Origin: Pirellulaceae bacterium | GTDB taxonomy: Bacteria > Planctomycetota > Planctomycetia > Pirellulales > Pirellulaceae | DNA length: 40,350 nt | Assembly: GCA_016784735.1 (NCBI GenBank) | Contig: JADHUC010000076.1 | Coordinates: 1 to 40,350, forward strand | Direction: 5' to 3' | In this document: positions 1 through 7,700 of the stretch, piece after piece | How the letters are laid out: the number at the start of each line of letters is the position of its first letter | Position numbering within the stretch: the stretch's first letter is position 1 | Made by a program: the position numbers and the translations under genes | Notes under the pieces: generated by a model | What the model was told of the DNA's origin: nothing | What the model saw: the letters and a program-made list of their open reading frames with translations, nothing else | Databases searched by the model: none

Positions 1-1812
1 GCCGCCGCCGGATGGCTGGACGAAATCCGCAAGGAGTTTCCGGATTTGGTCAGTCGCGAGTTCAACTATCGAGGCCAGAAAGTAAGCGTCCACTATACGA
101 GCGATCGCAATGTCAGCGCCTTCGCGGTCACTTTCGACGATTACCTTGTCTATTCGAATTCACACCGCGCGATTCGACGGGTCGTCGACGTAGCCGTGGG
201 CTTGTCCCCGGGGCTGAAGGACGCACTGGACTATCGCTACGTGACGACGATTCTTCCACCGCCGGAAGCCGCCAACGCTGGGTATTTTTTTGCGTCCGAG
301 GCGTTCCTCAAGAGGCTGGTCGGACCCGAAGCGAAGATCTCCGAAAAACGCCGCCTGCAATGCTTCAACAACCTAGTGATGCTGAACAACGCTTCGCTGT
401 TCTACCGCCTGGAAAACGGACGATCGCCCGATTCGTTGAGCGATCTGATCGAAGGTCGCTTCGTGGATCGCGACAAAATCGTCTGCCCACACGGTGGCGG
501 GTATGCGTTCGATGCCGAACACGACATGTGTACGTGTTCTCTGCACAACCGCTTGCGATACCTGACTCCGAATTCTGAGTTGTCCGTGCTGCAGATATCC
601 GAGCAGGAAGCGGCCGAATACGAACGCTACAAACAGCGTTACGATGCATTCTGGAAGACGGTATTCGATCCGTTGGCCATTCGCATCACTGTCGATTCGC
701 GCATGAAGTTCGAAACTTGCGTGCTTCCGTTCGCAAACGGGAGCATTTACCGGGACTTGCAGGGAATGGTCGATCAGATACCACAGCCGATCGGCACCGA
801 GCGGATTGCTCCGTCGGCCGTGACGTCGCTGGTGATGGTGCCTGGCCGTGAGAACATCGCTGGTTTCCTCGGCGGGATTCCTGGCCTGGCCGAAGTCCTG
901 CAGGCCAATCCTACACTGACCGACATGGAATGGCTGGGCGACCGGTTTGGGTTGCACTTCTGCGACGGCGAGACGATTCTGCAGATTGACCCAACTCAAC
1001 TGGGTTCGGCCGATCTGCCGATGATCGGCGACGTACCGTTTCCGATCCAAGCGGCGTTCAGTGCGATGTTGATGGCCGCGAACGTACCCGTCTATGTGAC
1101 CGTGGACATCGAAAGCCCGGAACACGCGGCACGCTTGTTGGACCAGCTTTCGCAACAGATCTTTCTGACCAAGAAGGATCTGATGGGTGCGTTGCAGCTC
1201 AGTCTGGATGCGTACCGGCTGCCGGATTACAAGGGGCACGCGATCTACGCCTTCAGCGGCCAGATGTACGTGCTGAAGACCCGCCTTCACGTGGCTTTGG
1301 TCGGCGACCAGTTGGTGGCAGCCACAAAGCCGGAGATTCTTCGCGAAGTGATCGACGTCAGCACGGTCGAAGAAACTCGACCACCCACCGAGGCACACAT
1401 GCTGCTGCGTCTGAATCGCCGCGCGATCAAGCGTCTGTACGACGATCTTCAGTTGTATTGGACCGAAAAGTCCCGGATCGCCTGCCATCGCAACATCATT
1501 TCGATCTACAACCTCTGCAAACTGTACGACATTCCCGTGGATCAAGTCTCGCAGTTGTCCGAAGCCAAGTACGGGGTCCGCTATTACTGCCCGGACAACG
1601 GTGTCTATTCATTCGATGCCGAACGAGATCAAGTCGCCTGCAGCGTCCACGGAAACCGGCAGCAGTCACGACAGAACGCCGCTGACGGTCAGACGTCGTC
1701 ATTCGCACGTTTCATGGGCAGCCTGGACGAGATCGTTGCATCCTTGCGTTTTCGAGAGGATGCAGCCATTGCCACGATCGAAATCGTGAGAACCGTCGAA
1801 CCGACGGAATAG
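1..1812 (+). CDS. Hypothetical protein with duplicated Cys/His motif, 5' end outside window
   Basis: The frame is open from base 1, so the gene begins upstream of the window; a TTG at 46 is an in-frame codon, not a convincing start. I do not recognise a named family with certainty. The visible ~600 residues contain two copies, 21 residues long, of a motif of the form CPxxGxYxFDAExD followed three residues later by CSxH, near residues 155-175 and 530-550 (counting from base 1). Each copy is preceded by a helical stretch, so a unit of about 60 residues looks duplicated. The CP..CS.H pattern resembles the C-terminal cap of some pseudopilins and could bind a metal (inference). The middle part resembles the large secreted or membrane-anchored DUF3352-like proteins common in planctomycetes. 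It ends 2 bp before the stop of the convergent HAD gene. Confidence 0.7.
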   Translation, partial: AAAGWLDEIRKEFPDLVSREFNYRGQKVSVHYTSDRNVSAFAVTFDDYLVYSNSHRAIRRVVDVAVGLSPGLKDALDYRYVTTILPPPEAANAGYFFASEAFLKRLVGPEAKISEKRRLQCFNNLVMLNNASLFYRLENGRSPDSLSDLIEGRFVDRDKIVCPHGGGYAFDAEHDMCTCSLHNRLRYLTPNSELSVLQISEQEAAEYERYKQRYDAFWKTVFDPLAIRITVDSRMKFETCVLPFANGSIYRDLQGMVDQIPQPIGTERIAPSAVTSLVMVPGRENIAGFLGGIPGLAEVLQANPTLTDMEWLGDRFGLHFCDGETILQIDPTQLGSADLPMIGDVPFPIQAAFSAMLMAANVPVYVTVDIESPEHAARLLDQLSQQIFLTKKDLMGALQLSLDAYRLPDYKGHAIYAFSGQMYVLKTRLHVALVGDQLVAATKPEILREVIDVSTVEETRPPTEAHMLLRLNRRAIKRLYDDLQLYWTEKSRIACHRNIISIYNLCKLYDIPVDQVSQLSEAKYGVRYYCPDNGVYSFDAERDQVACSVHGNRQQSRQNAADGQTSSFARFMGSLDEIVASLRFREDAAIATIEIVRTVEPTE

Positions 1813-1814
1813 GC

Positions 1815-2639
1815 TCATGGGAGTTCGAGGAACCAATCGATGGCCGCTGCCACACCAGTGCGTTGCTCGGGCGGGATGAATTCCGCCAGCCGCTTGAATT
1901 CCTCGACGCTATCGGGCATGGCGACGGGATGCCCGGCTCGCTCTAACATGGGGACATCGTTCAACGAATCGCCGATTGCCATGGTGTCGTTGCGTTCGAT
2001 GCCGTAGAAGTCGATCAACCAGTCGAGTGCAATCCCCTTGGATACCTGCGGGGAAAGGAATTCGACGTATTCCGGCATCGACCGCGTGACATACAAGCGG
2101 TCATGCCATCGCTCCTGATATTGCTGGAAAAGCTGAACGATTCTCTCCGGCTCGGCCACGCCCAGCAGCTTGACCGGCTGCCGGCCGGCGAACTCTCGCA
2201 TGTCCGGCACGACCTGATAGCTCATCTCGTTGCGCTCGCAGTAGATGCGTACCCATTTGTTGTATGCCGTGACATACATCTCGTCGGCCAGGTAGTAATG
2301 GAGATGCACCTCGTCGCGCATACACTGCTCGACGACTTCTTCGGCCAAATCCGCCGGTACACAGAAACTCCGCAACATCTCGCCATTGTTCGGCCAGCGG
2401 ATAACGGCACCGTTGAAAGCCACCAACGGAACGGCAGGAAGGCCAAGCTTGCGGGCCACCATGTCCGCCGCGACATAGGGGCGTCCAGTGACGATGACGA
2501 CAGTAACGCCGAGGCCAATTGCCTGCTCGATGGCTGCGATGTTCTCTGCCGAAACGGAATTGTCCGGTGCCATTAACGTGCCATCGAGATCAACGGCGAT
2601 CAATCTGTCGGGCGTCTTTCCCGATTGGTCAGCGGTCAT
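1815..2639 (-). CDS. Cof-type HAD-IIB family hydrolase
   Basis: A 274-residue haloacid dehalogenase-superfamily phosphatase of the Cof/IIB class, expected to dephosphorylate a small phosphorylated metabolite (sugar phosphate or similar) in the cytoplasm. Motif I is VDLDGT with nucleophile D17 and acid/base D19; motif II is the T51 of VTGRP; motif III is K201 in SKGIALDWL; motif IV is GDSLNDVPML with D224 and D228. The large insertion between motifs II and III is the IIB cap that sets substrate choice. Length is usual for the family. It starts 12 bp after the stop of the upstream Gfo/Idh/MocA gene on the same strand, so the two are probably co-transcribed and may act on related sugar derivatives (inference). 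Substrate cannot be read from the sequence. Confidence 0.93.
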   Translation of the reverse strand: MTADQSGKTPDRLIAVDLDGTLMAPDNSVSAENIAAIEQAIGLGVTVVIVTGRPYVAADMVARKLGLPAVPLVAFNGAVIRWPNNGEMLRSFCVPADLAEEVVEQCMRDEVHLHYYLADEMYVTAYNKWVRIYCERNEMSYQVVPDMREFAGRQPVKLLGVAEPERIVQLFQQYQERWHDRLYVTRSMPEYVEFLSPQVSKGIALDWLIDFYGIERNDTMAIGDSLNDVPMLERAGHPVAMPDSVEEFKRLAEFIPPEQRTGVAAAIDWFLELP

Positions 2640-2651
2640 CGCATTACCGTT

Positions 2652-3896
2652 TCACAGTACCTTCGTAACGCCCGGCTTGGCCACAGGGTAGGCCCCGTCG
2701 GCATCCGGCGATATGGGTGCGTCGGCATCCCAGGCCAGGCGTTTCGGCAACAGGCTGACGTCGGACTCCAACGCTTCCTGTCGGCCAATCTGTTGGCCCG
2801 AGTAGGCCGCCATGCGCCCCATAATTGCGGTCAATGTGCTCATGGCGCCGTACACCGCCTCGTTGTACGGTTTGTCGGTACGGACCGCATCGAACAATTC
2901 GTCGTGCTCGACCTGGTAGGGGTTGGGGCTGCGTTCTCGCAATCGCCACTCGTTCTTGCCCTCGATAGTCCCTTTCCCAATGTGCGCGTGCCCTTCGGGG
3001 CCGTACGCGTGGTGGGCGATCGAGTTCCAGCAGGCGGGGATGTGCCGGTTTTGACTGAATAGCTTGCTGCCGTCTTCGTACGTGTATTCGATGGCGAAGT
3101 GATCGTAGATCTGCCCGTAGTCCTTGCCCGTGCGGACTTGCCGGCCGCCTTGCCCCTGGGCCATCACGGGGTAATCGCCTTTGGCCCAATTGCACACGTC
3201 CAGCATATGTACGCTTTGTTCGACAATAAAGTCACCACTGAGCCAGGTGAAAAAGTACCAGTGTCCGACCTGGTATTGCATCTCCGTCATTTCGGGCGTC
3301 CGTTTCGTATACTTGCCTACGCCGGCCCGATTGCTGTAAGCGCCCAACAGTTCGACGCGCCCGATCGCACCGTCGTGGATCCGCTTGATCGTCTCCTGAT
3401 AGATGCGATCATGACGGCGGTGCAGTCCCACGCCAACTTTCAGTCGCTTGCGATCCGCCTCGCCAGCCGCGGCCAGCACCTGGCGAATACCGGGCGAGTC
3501 GACGGCCACGGGCTTTTCCATGAACACATGTTTGCCCTGTTTGACGGCGTACTCGAACTGCATGGGCCGAAAGCCGGGAGGCGTCGTCAGCAGCACCAGA
3601 TCCACACCGCTGTCGATGGCCCGGCGGTAGGCGTCCAATCCGACGAATCGGCGTTCTGGCGGAACATCGATCCTCGGTGCCAGTCCCTCGGCGGTTCCGC
3701 GGCTCACTTTGGCGCCGCTCAGAAGCATTTTGAGACTGAACTCCAGACGCTCCTCGAAAGCATCGGCCATCGCCCACAGCTTGACAGGCCCGGCCGTATT
3801 CAACGCTTGAGCAACCGCCCCGGTGCCTCTTCCGCCGCACCCGATCAGGGCTATCTTAATCTCGTCGCTTCCCGCCACGTGTACGTTTGTATTCAT
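2652..3896 (-). CDS. Gfo/Idh/MocA family NAD(P)-dependent oxidoreductase, cytoplasmic
   Basis: A 414-residue oxidoreductase with the N-terminal Rossmann motif IGCGGRGTG (residues 18-26) and the family's catalytic EKP (127-129, HVFMEKP). Members oxidise or reduce sugars, inositols and related polyols with NAD(P). It is clearly a paralogue of the 7701-9020 protein: both share AGSD followed by (I/L)K(I/V)xLIGCGGRG, FVGLDAY, GAIG, and a C-terminal YPV..PG.TK tail. Here only seven residues precede AGSD and there is no Tat leader, so it should be cytoplasmic. First gene of a likely operon with the HAD phosphatase. The upstream gap carries two palindromic repeats and the divergent enolase-superfamily gene. 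Substrate unknown. Confidence 0.93.
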   Translation of the reverse strand: MNTNVHVAGSDEIKIALIGCGGRGTGAVAQALNTAGPVKLWAMADAFEERLEFSLKMLLSGAKVSRGTAEGLAPRIDVPPERRFVGLDAYRRAIDSGVDLVLLTTPPGFRPMQFEYAVKQGKHVFMEKPVAVDSPGIRQVLAAAGEADRKRLKVGVGLHRRHDRIYQETIKRIHDGAIGRVELLGAYSNRAGVGKYTKRTPEMTEMQYQVGHWYFFTWLSGDFIVEQSVHMLDVCNWAKGDYPVMAQGQGGRQVRTGKDYGQIYDHFAIEYTYEDGSKLFSQNRHIPACWNSIAHHAYGPEGHAHIGKGTIEGKNEWRLRERSPNPYQVEHDELFDAVRTDKPYNEAVYGAMSTLTAIMGRMAAYSGQQIGRQEALESDVSLLPKRLAWDADAPISPDADGAYPVAKPGVTKVL

Positions 3897-3965
3897 GGTT
3901 CTGCCCTAGTCCAAAGAAGCAATACTGAGTTAGAGCCGACGCATGAATCAGGTGGAAGGTCGTTC

Positions 3966-4032
3966 GCAGTGCCGCCTTCAGGCGGTTTTGAGCGGCGTTC
4001 TGCGCTCCGGAACCGCCTAAAGGCGGCACTAC
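3966..4032. repeat. REP-like inverted pair, GTAG-TGCCGCC family
   Basis: Left arm 3966-3987 begins GCAGTGCCGCCTTCAGGCGG; right arm 4011-4032 is its reverse complement (two differences: C/T in the loop and GCAG instead of GTAG at the foot). Each arm is itself a small hairpin (CCGCC..GGCGG), so the element is a head-to-head pair separated by 23 bp. It lies in the gap 3897-4304 between divergent genes. Confidence 0.7.
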
Positions 4033-4188
4033 AAACCGGTTTGTGCGTTGGCTCAGTTACCCATTGAACACCGGCCAGGCGAAGATGGCAACTCTGCAGC
4101 GGCCGGCAATTGCATGGATTACGTCGAACACATCGACACTTGGCTGTCAATGTGAAATCTGGAACGGCGCATCCTCGCCCGAAGCCAA

Positions 4189-4239
4189 GTAGGGCGGATT
4201 TGGTGTACCCGTCTGGACGGCTCGGGAGAGCCGTCCTAC
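4189..4239. repeat. REP-like hairpin ending in CTAC, GTAG-GACGGCT family
   Basis: Bases 4215-4239 form a hairpin with stem GGACGGCT / AGCCGTCC and loop of 6, followed by TAC; read on the minus strand it starts GTAGGACGGCTCTCCCGAGC. A degenerate partner foot GTAGGGCGG lies at 4189-4197. The rest of the 408-bp gap 3897-4304 holds nothing else I can name apart from the repeat at 3966-4032 and the likely divergent promoters. Confidence 0.55.
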
Positions 4240-4304
4240 ATTCTGGGTGATAGAGAGCGTCAAAGCCGTTGATGACTGATGATGCCCGAGGAGTGTTTGG
4301 TCCA

Positions 4305-5429
4305 ATGAAAATCACGCAAGTTGTCTGTCAGATTCTCCGTGCCGGTCCTGCCGAAGCGAAGACGTCCAGTTGCCAAGATTTGGTCTTGGTGCGAGTTCGA
4401 ACGGATACCGGATTGGAGGGAGTCGGCGAGGCCGACTCGTCGCCGGAAGTGGTCAAGGCGGTGGTCGACGCGCCGTTCAGCCACAACGTCGCATGCGGCC
4501 TTCGCGAGTTGCTGCTGGGCGAGAATCCTCTGGAGACCGAACGCCTGTGGCAGAAGATGTACCGCGGCTCGATGTACTTCGGCCGGACTTCGGTGACTGT
4601 CTCCGCCATGGGTGCGATCGACATGGCACTGTGGGATCTCAAGGGCAAACATTTTGGCGAACCGATTCACCGGCTCCTGGGCGGAAAACGCCACGATCAG
4701 ATTCCGGCCTACGCTTCGATCCTATTCGGGCAAGATCGCTCGGAGACACGAGACATTGGGCAGCGCTGGGTCGAAGCCGGCTATCGTGCCGTCAAGTTTG
4801 GCTGGGAGCCGATGGGGCAGAGCGAGGCACTGGACATCGAACTTGTCCGGGGCGCCCGCGAAGGCGTTGGCGAAGATGCGACGGTGTTGGTCGACGCCGG
4901 TTGTGTGTGGGAAGCCCGAACGGCGCTTGCACGGGCCCGGTCTTTCGCCGACTACCGTATCGGATGGCTCGAGGAACCGCTTCAGCAAAGCGACGTGGAA
5001 GGCTACGCGTGGCTTCGCGATCGTTCGCCCGTGTCGATCGCCGCTGGCGAAGGCGAATGTGGGCGCGACGCATTTCGGCCACTGATCGACCAGCGGGCAT
5101 TGGACGTCTACCAAGTCGATCTGGCTCGCAATGGCTTCACCGAGGCGGCGTACATTAAGAACCGAGTTGAAGAAATCGGAGCCCGGTTGTGCAACCACTG
5201 CTACACCAGCTCGATCAACGTCGCCGCCGGCTTGCACTGGCTGAGCACGTGGCGCGACGCGTTTCTGTTCGAAGACTGCGTGGAAGAGAGTCCCATTCGT
5301 AGCGAGGTCACTACGGAGACGATCCAAGCCCGCGATGGCATGTTGACAGTGCCGGATGGTCCAGGGCTGGGCGTGACCGTCAACGAGGACTTCGTCCGCA
5401 CAGCGTTGGTTGCCGAGTCGGGTGCTTGA
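4305..5429 (+). CDS. Mandelate racemase/muconate lactonizing enzyme family protein (enolase superfamily)
   Basis: A 374-residue enolase-superfamily enzyme; such proteins abstract the proton alpha to a carboxylate, commonly as acid-sugar dehydratases or racemases. An N-terminal capping domain (1-125) precedes the TIM barrel. Visible catalytic residues: K164 in AVKFGW, metal ligands D197 (VDAG), E223 (WLEEP) and E249 (AGEGE), D272 (QVDLARNG) and H298 (CNHCY), giving a His-Asp dyad as in the mandelate racemase subgroup. The second lysine of the usual KxK is replaced: the sequence is K-F-G. I chose ATG 4305 (MKITQ, typical family beginning) over ATG 4269 because homologues start there and a GAGGAG lies upstream, although its spacing of 11 bases is long. 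Divergent from the Gfo/Idh/MocA gene. Substrate unknown; a sugar acid is the likely class. Confidence 0.9.
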   Translation: MKITQVVCQILRAGPAEAKTSSCQDLVLVRVRTDTGLEGVGEADSSPEVVKAVVDAPFSHNVACGLRELLLGENPLETERLWQKMYRGSMYFGRTSVTVSAMGAIDMALWDLKGKHFGEPIHRLLGGKRHDQIPAYASILFGQDRSETRDIGQRWVEAGYRAVKFGWEPMGQSEALDIELVRGAREGVGEDATVLVDAGCVWEARTALARARSFADYRIGWLEEPLQQSDVEGYAWLRDRSPVSIAAGEGECGRDAFRPLIDQRALDVYQVDLARNGFTEAAYIKNRVEEIGARLCNHCYTSSINVAAGLHWLSTWRDAFLFEDCVEESPIRSEVTTETIQARDGMLTVPDGPGLGVTVNEDFVRTALVAESGA

Positions 5430-5528
5430 CGCCGCACGGCCGGGCATTGCCGGACCGCAGTAAGACGTTGTGCCGTCTTGAGTTGTGTCCTGTCAATTAT
5501 TGCGCAATCTAATGTCAGGTGGCGCGTG

Positions 5529-5610
5529 GTAGGTCCCGTCTGCCGGACGGGACCTTGATGGCGTTGGAGCTTGGCCTTGCCCGAGGTCCCGTCCGGCAGA
5601 CGGGACCTAC
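5529..5610. repeat. REPIN-like pair, GTAG-GTCCCGTC family (subfamily A)
   Basis: Left arm 5529-5555 starts GTAGGTCCCGTCTGCCGG; right arm 5584-5610 is its exact reverse complement, ending in CTAC. Each arm folds alone (stem AGGTCCCGTC, loop TGCCG, stem GACGGGACCT). The same arms recur at 39152-39235. It lies in the 279-bp gap after the enolase-superfamily gene. Confidence 0.85.
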
Positions 5611-5643
5611 TCGGCCGTCAAGAGCCCCGTCGGGCGAGTTGGC

Positions 5644-5672
5644 TTGCCATTTTTCCACTGGAAGGCGATACT
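5644..5672 (+). promoter_or_regulatory. Candidate sigma-70-type promoter for the STAS gene
   Basis: TTGCCA (5644-5649) and GATACT (5667-5672) are separated by exactly 17 bp, matching 5/6 and 4/6 consensus bases. The start ATG at 5709 would follow a leader of roughly 30 bases. Seen by eye only. Confidence 0.4.
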
Positions 5673-5708
5673 GAATTGGTGCCACAAATTAGATAAGCGA
5701 GCAAGATC

Positions 5709-6065
5709 ATGACCGCGCTTCAATACTTCAGCGTTGAACGGCATGGCGACGTCATCGAGCTTCGGCTGGAAAACCCAGCACATTTTGACGTCCCCCGTTA
5801 CGAAGAACTAAGAAACGAACTGGCTCGATTTGCCGAGGAGGAACAACCGGCCAAACTGCTTGTCGACTTCTCCAATGTGGAGTACTGCTCGACCGCCGTA
5901 ATCGCCGCTCTGGTGCAAATCCGCAAGCGTCTGGGAGCCGAAGGAGGACAGATCAAGTTCTGCGGCCTGAACGAATCTGTTCACGAAGCCTTCAAGATGC
6001 TGAAGCTCGACGGCACGCTCTTCGACATCCACGCTACCGAAGCCGCCGCCATGAAGGCATTCTGA
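5709..6065 (+). CDS. STAS domain protein (anti-sigma factor antagonist-like)
   Basis: A 118-residue single STAS domain, the fold of SpoIIAA/RsbV anti-anti-sigma factors, which bind a partner kinase or anti-sigma factor depending on phosphorylation of one serine. The central segment DFSNVEYCSTAVIAAL (53-68) is the family signature; S61 occupies the phosphorylated position, with C60 and T62 beside it. The usual beta-alpha pattern and a final GLNESVHEAFKMLKLD switch helix are present. No anti-sigma kinase or phosphatase is adjacent, so the partner is encoded elsewhere. Flanked by a repeat upstream and a hairpin downstream, so probably monocistronic. Soluble cytoplasmic protein; the regulon cannot be inferred. 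Confidence 0.9.
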   Translation: MTALQYFSVERHGDVIELRLENPAHFDVPRYEELRNELARFAEEEQPAKLLVDFSNVEYCSTAVIAALVQIRKRLGAEGGQIKFCGLNESVHEAFKMLKLDGTLFDIHATEAAAMKAF

Positions 6066-6111
6066 GCGGCTTGCTGCAGCGACGCGAGTTTCCCACCTCT
6101 GCTAACTTGTC

Positions 6112-6134
6112 GCCAGTCGACCCAAACGACTGGC
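6112..6134. terminator. Hairpin after the STAS gene, possible terminator or single REP
   Basis: Perfect 8-bp stem GCCAGTCG / CGACTGGC with a 7-base loop, 46 bp after the STAS stop. No T-run follows, so it may be a lone repeat hairpin or a factor-dependent terminator. Confidence 0.35.
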
Positions 6135-6216
6135 AGGCCGACTCTCTAGTTCGTACACTGGCAGGGGCTTTCGGGTAGACTTTCTTGCACACCATGAGGT
6201 TTGGAGCTTCAGAGAC

Positions 6217-7548
6217 ATGACCAAGACGAATCCCTTGTGTATCGTAGTCGCAGTACTCGCTGCAGCACCGTGGATGCTTCCCTTTGTCGGCGGTACCTTT
6301 CTGGCATGCGCCGGCGAGCCCGAAAACACGGACCTGGAACGCTTCCTTCCTAACAACGGCAACAGCGTATACGACGTCACGGGCCTGTTGCGCGAGTGGC
6401 CGCCCACGGGTCCGAAGGAGTTGTGGCGCGTCGAGATCGGCTGGGGAAAGAGCGCGGTCGTTGAGGCAGATGGCTTAGCGTTTACCGCCACAGAGACGGA
6501 TGACCAACAGTTCGCGATCTGCCTGGATCCACGAACCGGCGAAACACAATGGAAGCATCTGCTGTTTCCGAAGAAGAATCGTCATTTCGCCTGGGGGCCG
6601 ACGATTTCGCCAGTCATCGACGGTGATCGCGTCTATTTCATCCCGTATGCCATTTACGAAGGCGATGTGTGGGAGATGCGTTCTCCTATCGTGTGCCTGA
6701 AGACCGACGGTACAGAATTGTGGCGAGCCGATGAGACTTTCTGGGGCACGGAGGCTTCGACGCCATTGGTGGTCGGCGACACGTTGTACGTAGGCGCGGA
6801 CAATCCGGAACGCGCGGTACTGGTGGCAGTTGACAAGATGACCGGCGAACTGCGTTGGTCCGTGACCGTCCCGGAGTCTCCCAAGAAACGAGAGCTCGGC
6901 GCTCCGGCGTCGCTGACGTACCAAGTCGTCGACGGAGTCCCGCAAGTGATCGTGGCTACCTATGGGACCAGGGAGTTGCTGGGCGTACACGCGACCACGG
7001 GCGAGATCATGTGGCGTCAGCCGTATCCGGCCGACATCATCATTGGCCTGATCAGTACCCCCGTTGCTGTTGGCTCGCGTTTGTTCATCTCAGGCGGCGA
7101 GGGAAAGAACAAGAACTTCTCCGCATGCCTGGAAATGGAGGCCGCCGACGGAAAAATCACGTGCCGGGAACTGTACCGCAGCACCGAGTTGCAGACGAAT
7201 ATGTACAACACACCGGCCATCTACGAGGGCGCTGTGTTTGGCTTCGGTGGCAACAAGAGAATTGGCTTCCTGCACTGTACCAATTTCGACGACGGGCGTT
7301 TGCTGTGGAAGAACGACAGCGACGACTGGACCAAGGACCAGAACCTGATCATCGCGGATGGATTGCTTTTCGCCCTGACCAAGAACGACGAACTGGTGAT
7401 GGCCGAGGCCAGCCGCGAAAGCTACAAGGAACTGGCTCGCGTTCGTCTGGGCTTCGAGCTGGGGCGACCTCAACAACCGACCATCGCCAACGGCAGGATG
7501 TACATTCGAGGCAAGAACACGGTGGCTTGTTACCAAGTCGCCGAATAG
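6217..7548 (+). CDS. Exported PQQ-like beta-propeller protein
   Basis: A 443-residue protein with an N-terminal signal peptide (hydrophobic VVAVLAAAPWMLPFVGGTFL, ending near AGEP at about residue 34). The rest consists of repeated blades of the PQQ/BamB type: recurring patterns such as GDTLYVGADN, VDKMTGELRWSV, VYFIPY..VCLKTDGTELW and DGRLLWKND, each ending in the W-docking turn. Such proteins are periplasmic scaffolds or quinoprotein-like enzymes; I see no clear PQQ-ligand set, so a structural or binding role is as likely as catalysis. Start ATG 6217 gives a good signal peptide. Convergent with the Tat-exported oxidoreductase, separated by a 25-bp-stem hairpin. Confidence 0.88.
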   Translation: MTKTNPLCIVVAVLAAAPWMLPFVGGTFLACAGEPENTDLERFLPNNGNSVYDVTGLLREWPPTGPKELWRVEIGWGKSAVVEADGLAFTATETDDQQFAICLDPRTGETQWKHLLFPKKNRHFAWGPTISPVIDGDRVYFIPYAIYEGDVWEMRSPIVCLKTDGTELWRADETFWGTEASTPLVVGDTLYVGADNPERAVLVAVDKMTGELRWSVTVPESPKKRELGAPASLTYQVVDGVPQVIVATYGTRELLGVHATTGEIMWRQPYPADIIIGLISTPVAVGSRLFISGGEGKNKNFSACLEMEAADGKITCRELYRSTELQTNMYNTPAIYEGAVFGFGGNKRIGFLHCTNFDDGRLLWKNDSDDWTKDQNLIIADGLLFALTKNDELVMAEASRESYKELARVRLGFELGRPQQPTIANGRMYIRGKNTVACYQVAE

Positions 7549-7605
7549 GCCATCAAGTTCTGCACATCGACGAGTTGTTGTCGGTGGTGGGGAGGAGTGG
7601 AAGAC

Positions 7606-7668
7606 GGCAGGGGAATGGGGGCAGGGGAATAATCTGGTAGAACATTCCCTTGCCCCCATTCCCCTGCC
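7606..7668. terminator. Long inverted repeat between convergent genes, bidirectional terminator or repeat element
   Basis: Arms 7606-7630 (GGCAGGGGAATGGGGGCAGG...) and 7644-7668 are complementary over 25 bp with one mismatch, around a 13-base spacer. Placed between the converging ends of 6217-7548 and 7701-9020. The arms are purine-rich with an internal direct repeat GGCAGGGGAAT, unlike the GTAG repeats. Confidence 0.6.
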
Positions 7669-7700
7669 ACATTTCAGGTTAAGATCAAAAAGCCTCGTGG

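Noticed and set aside
373..1545. A 390-codon open frame on the minus strand inside the first gene
   Set aside because: It is the mirror of a GC-rich coding frame; its product is full of His/Gln/Arg with no hydrophobic core or family motif, while the plus strand shows conserved repeated motifs.
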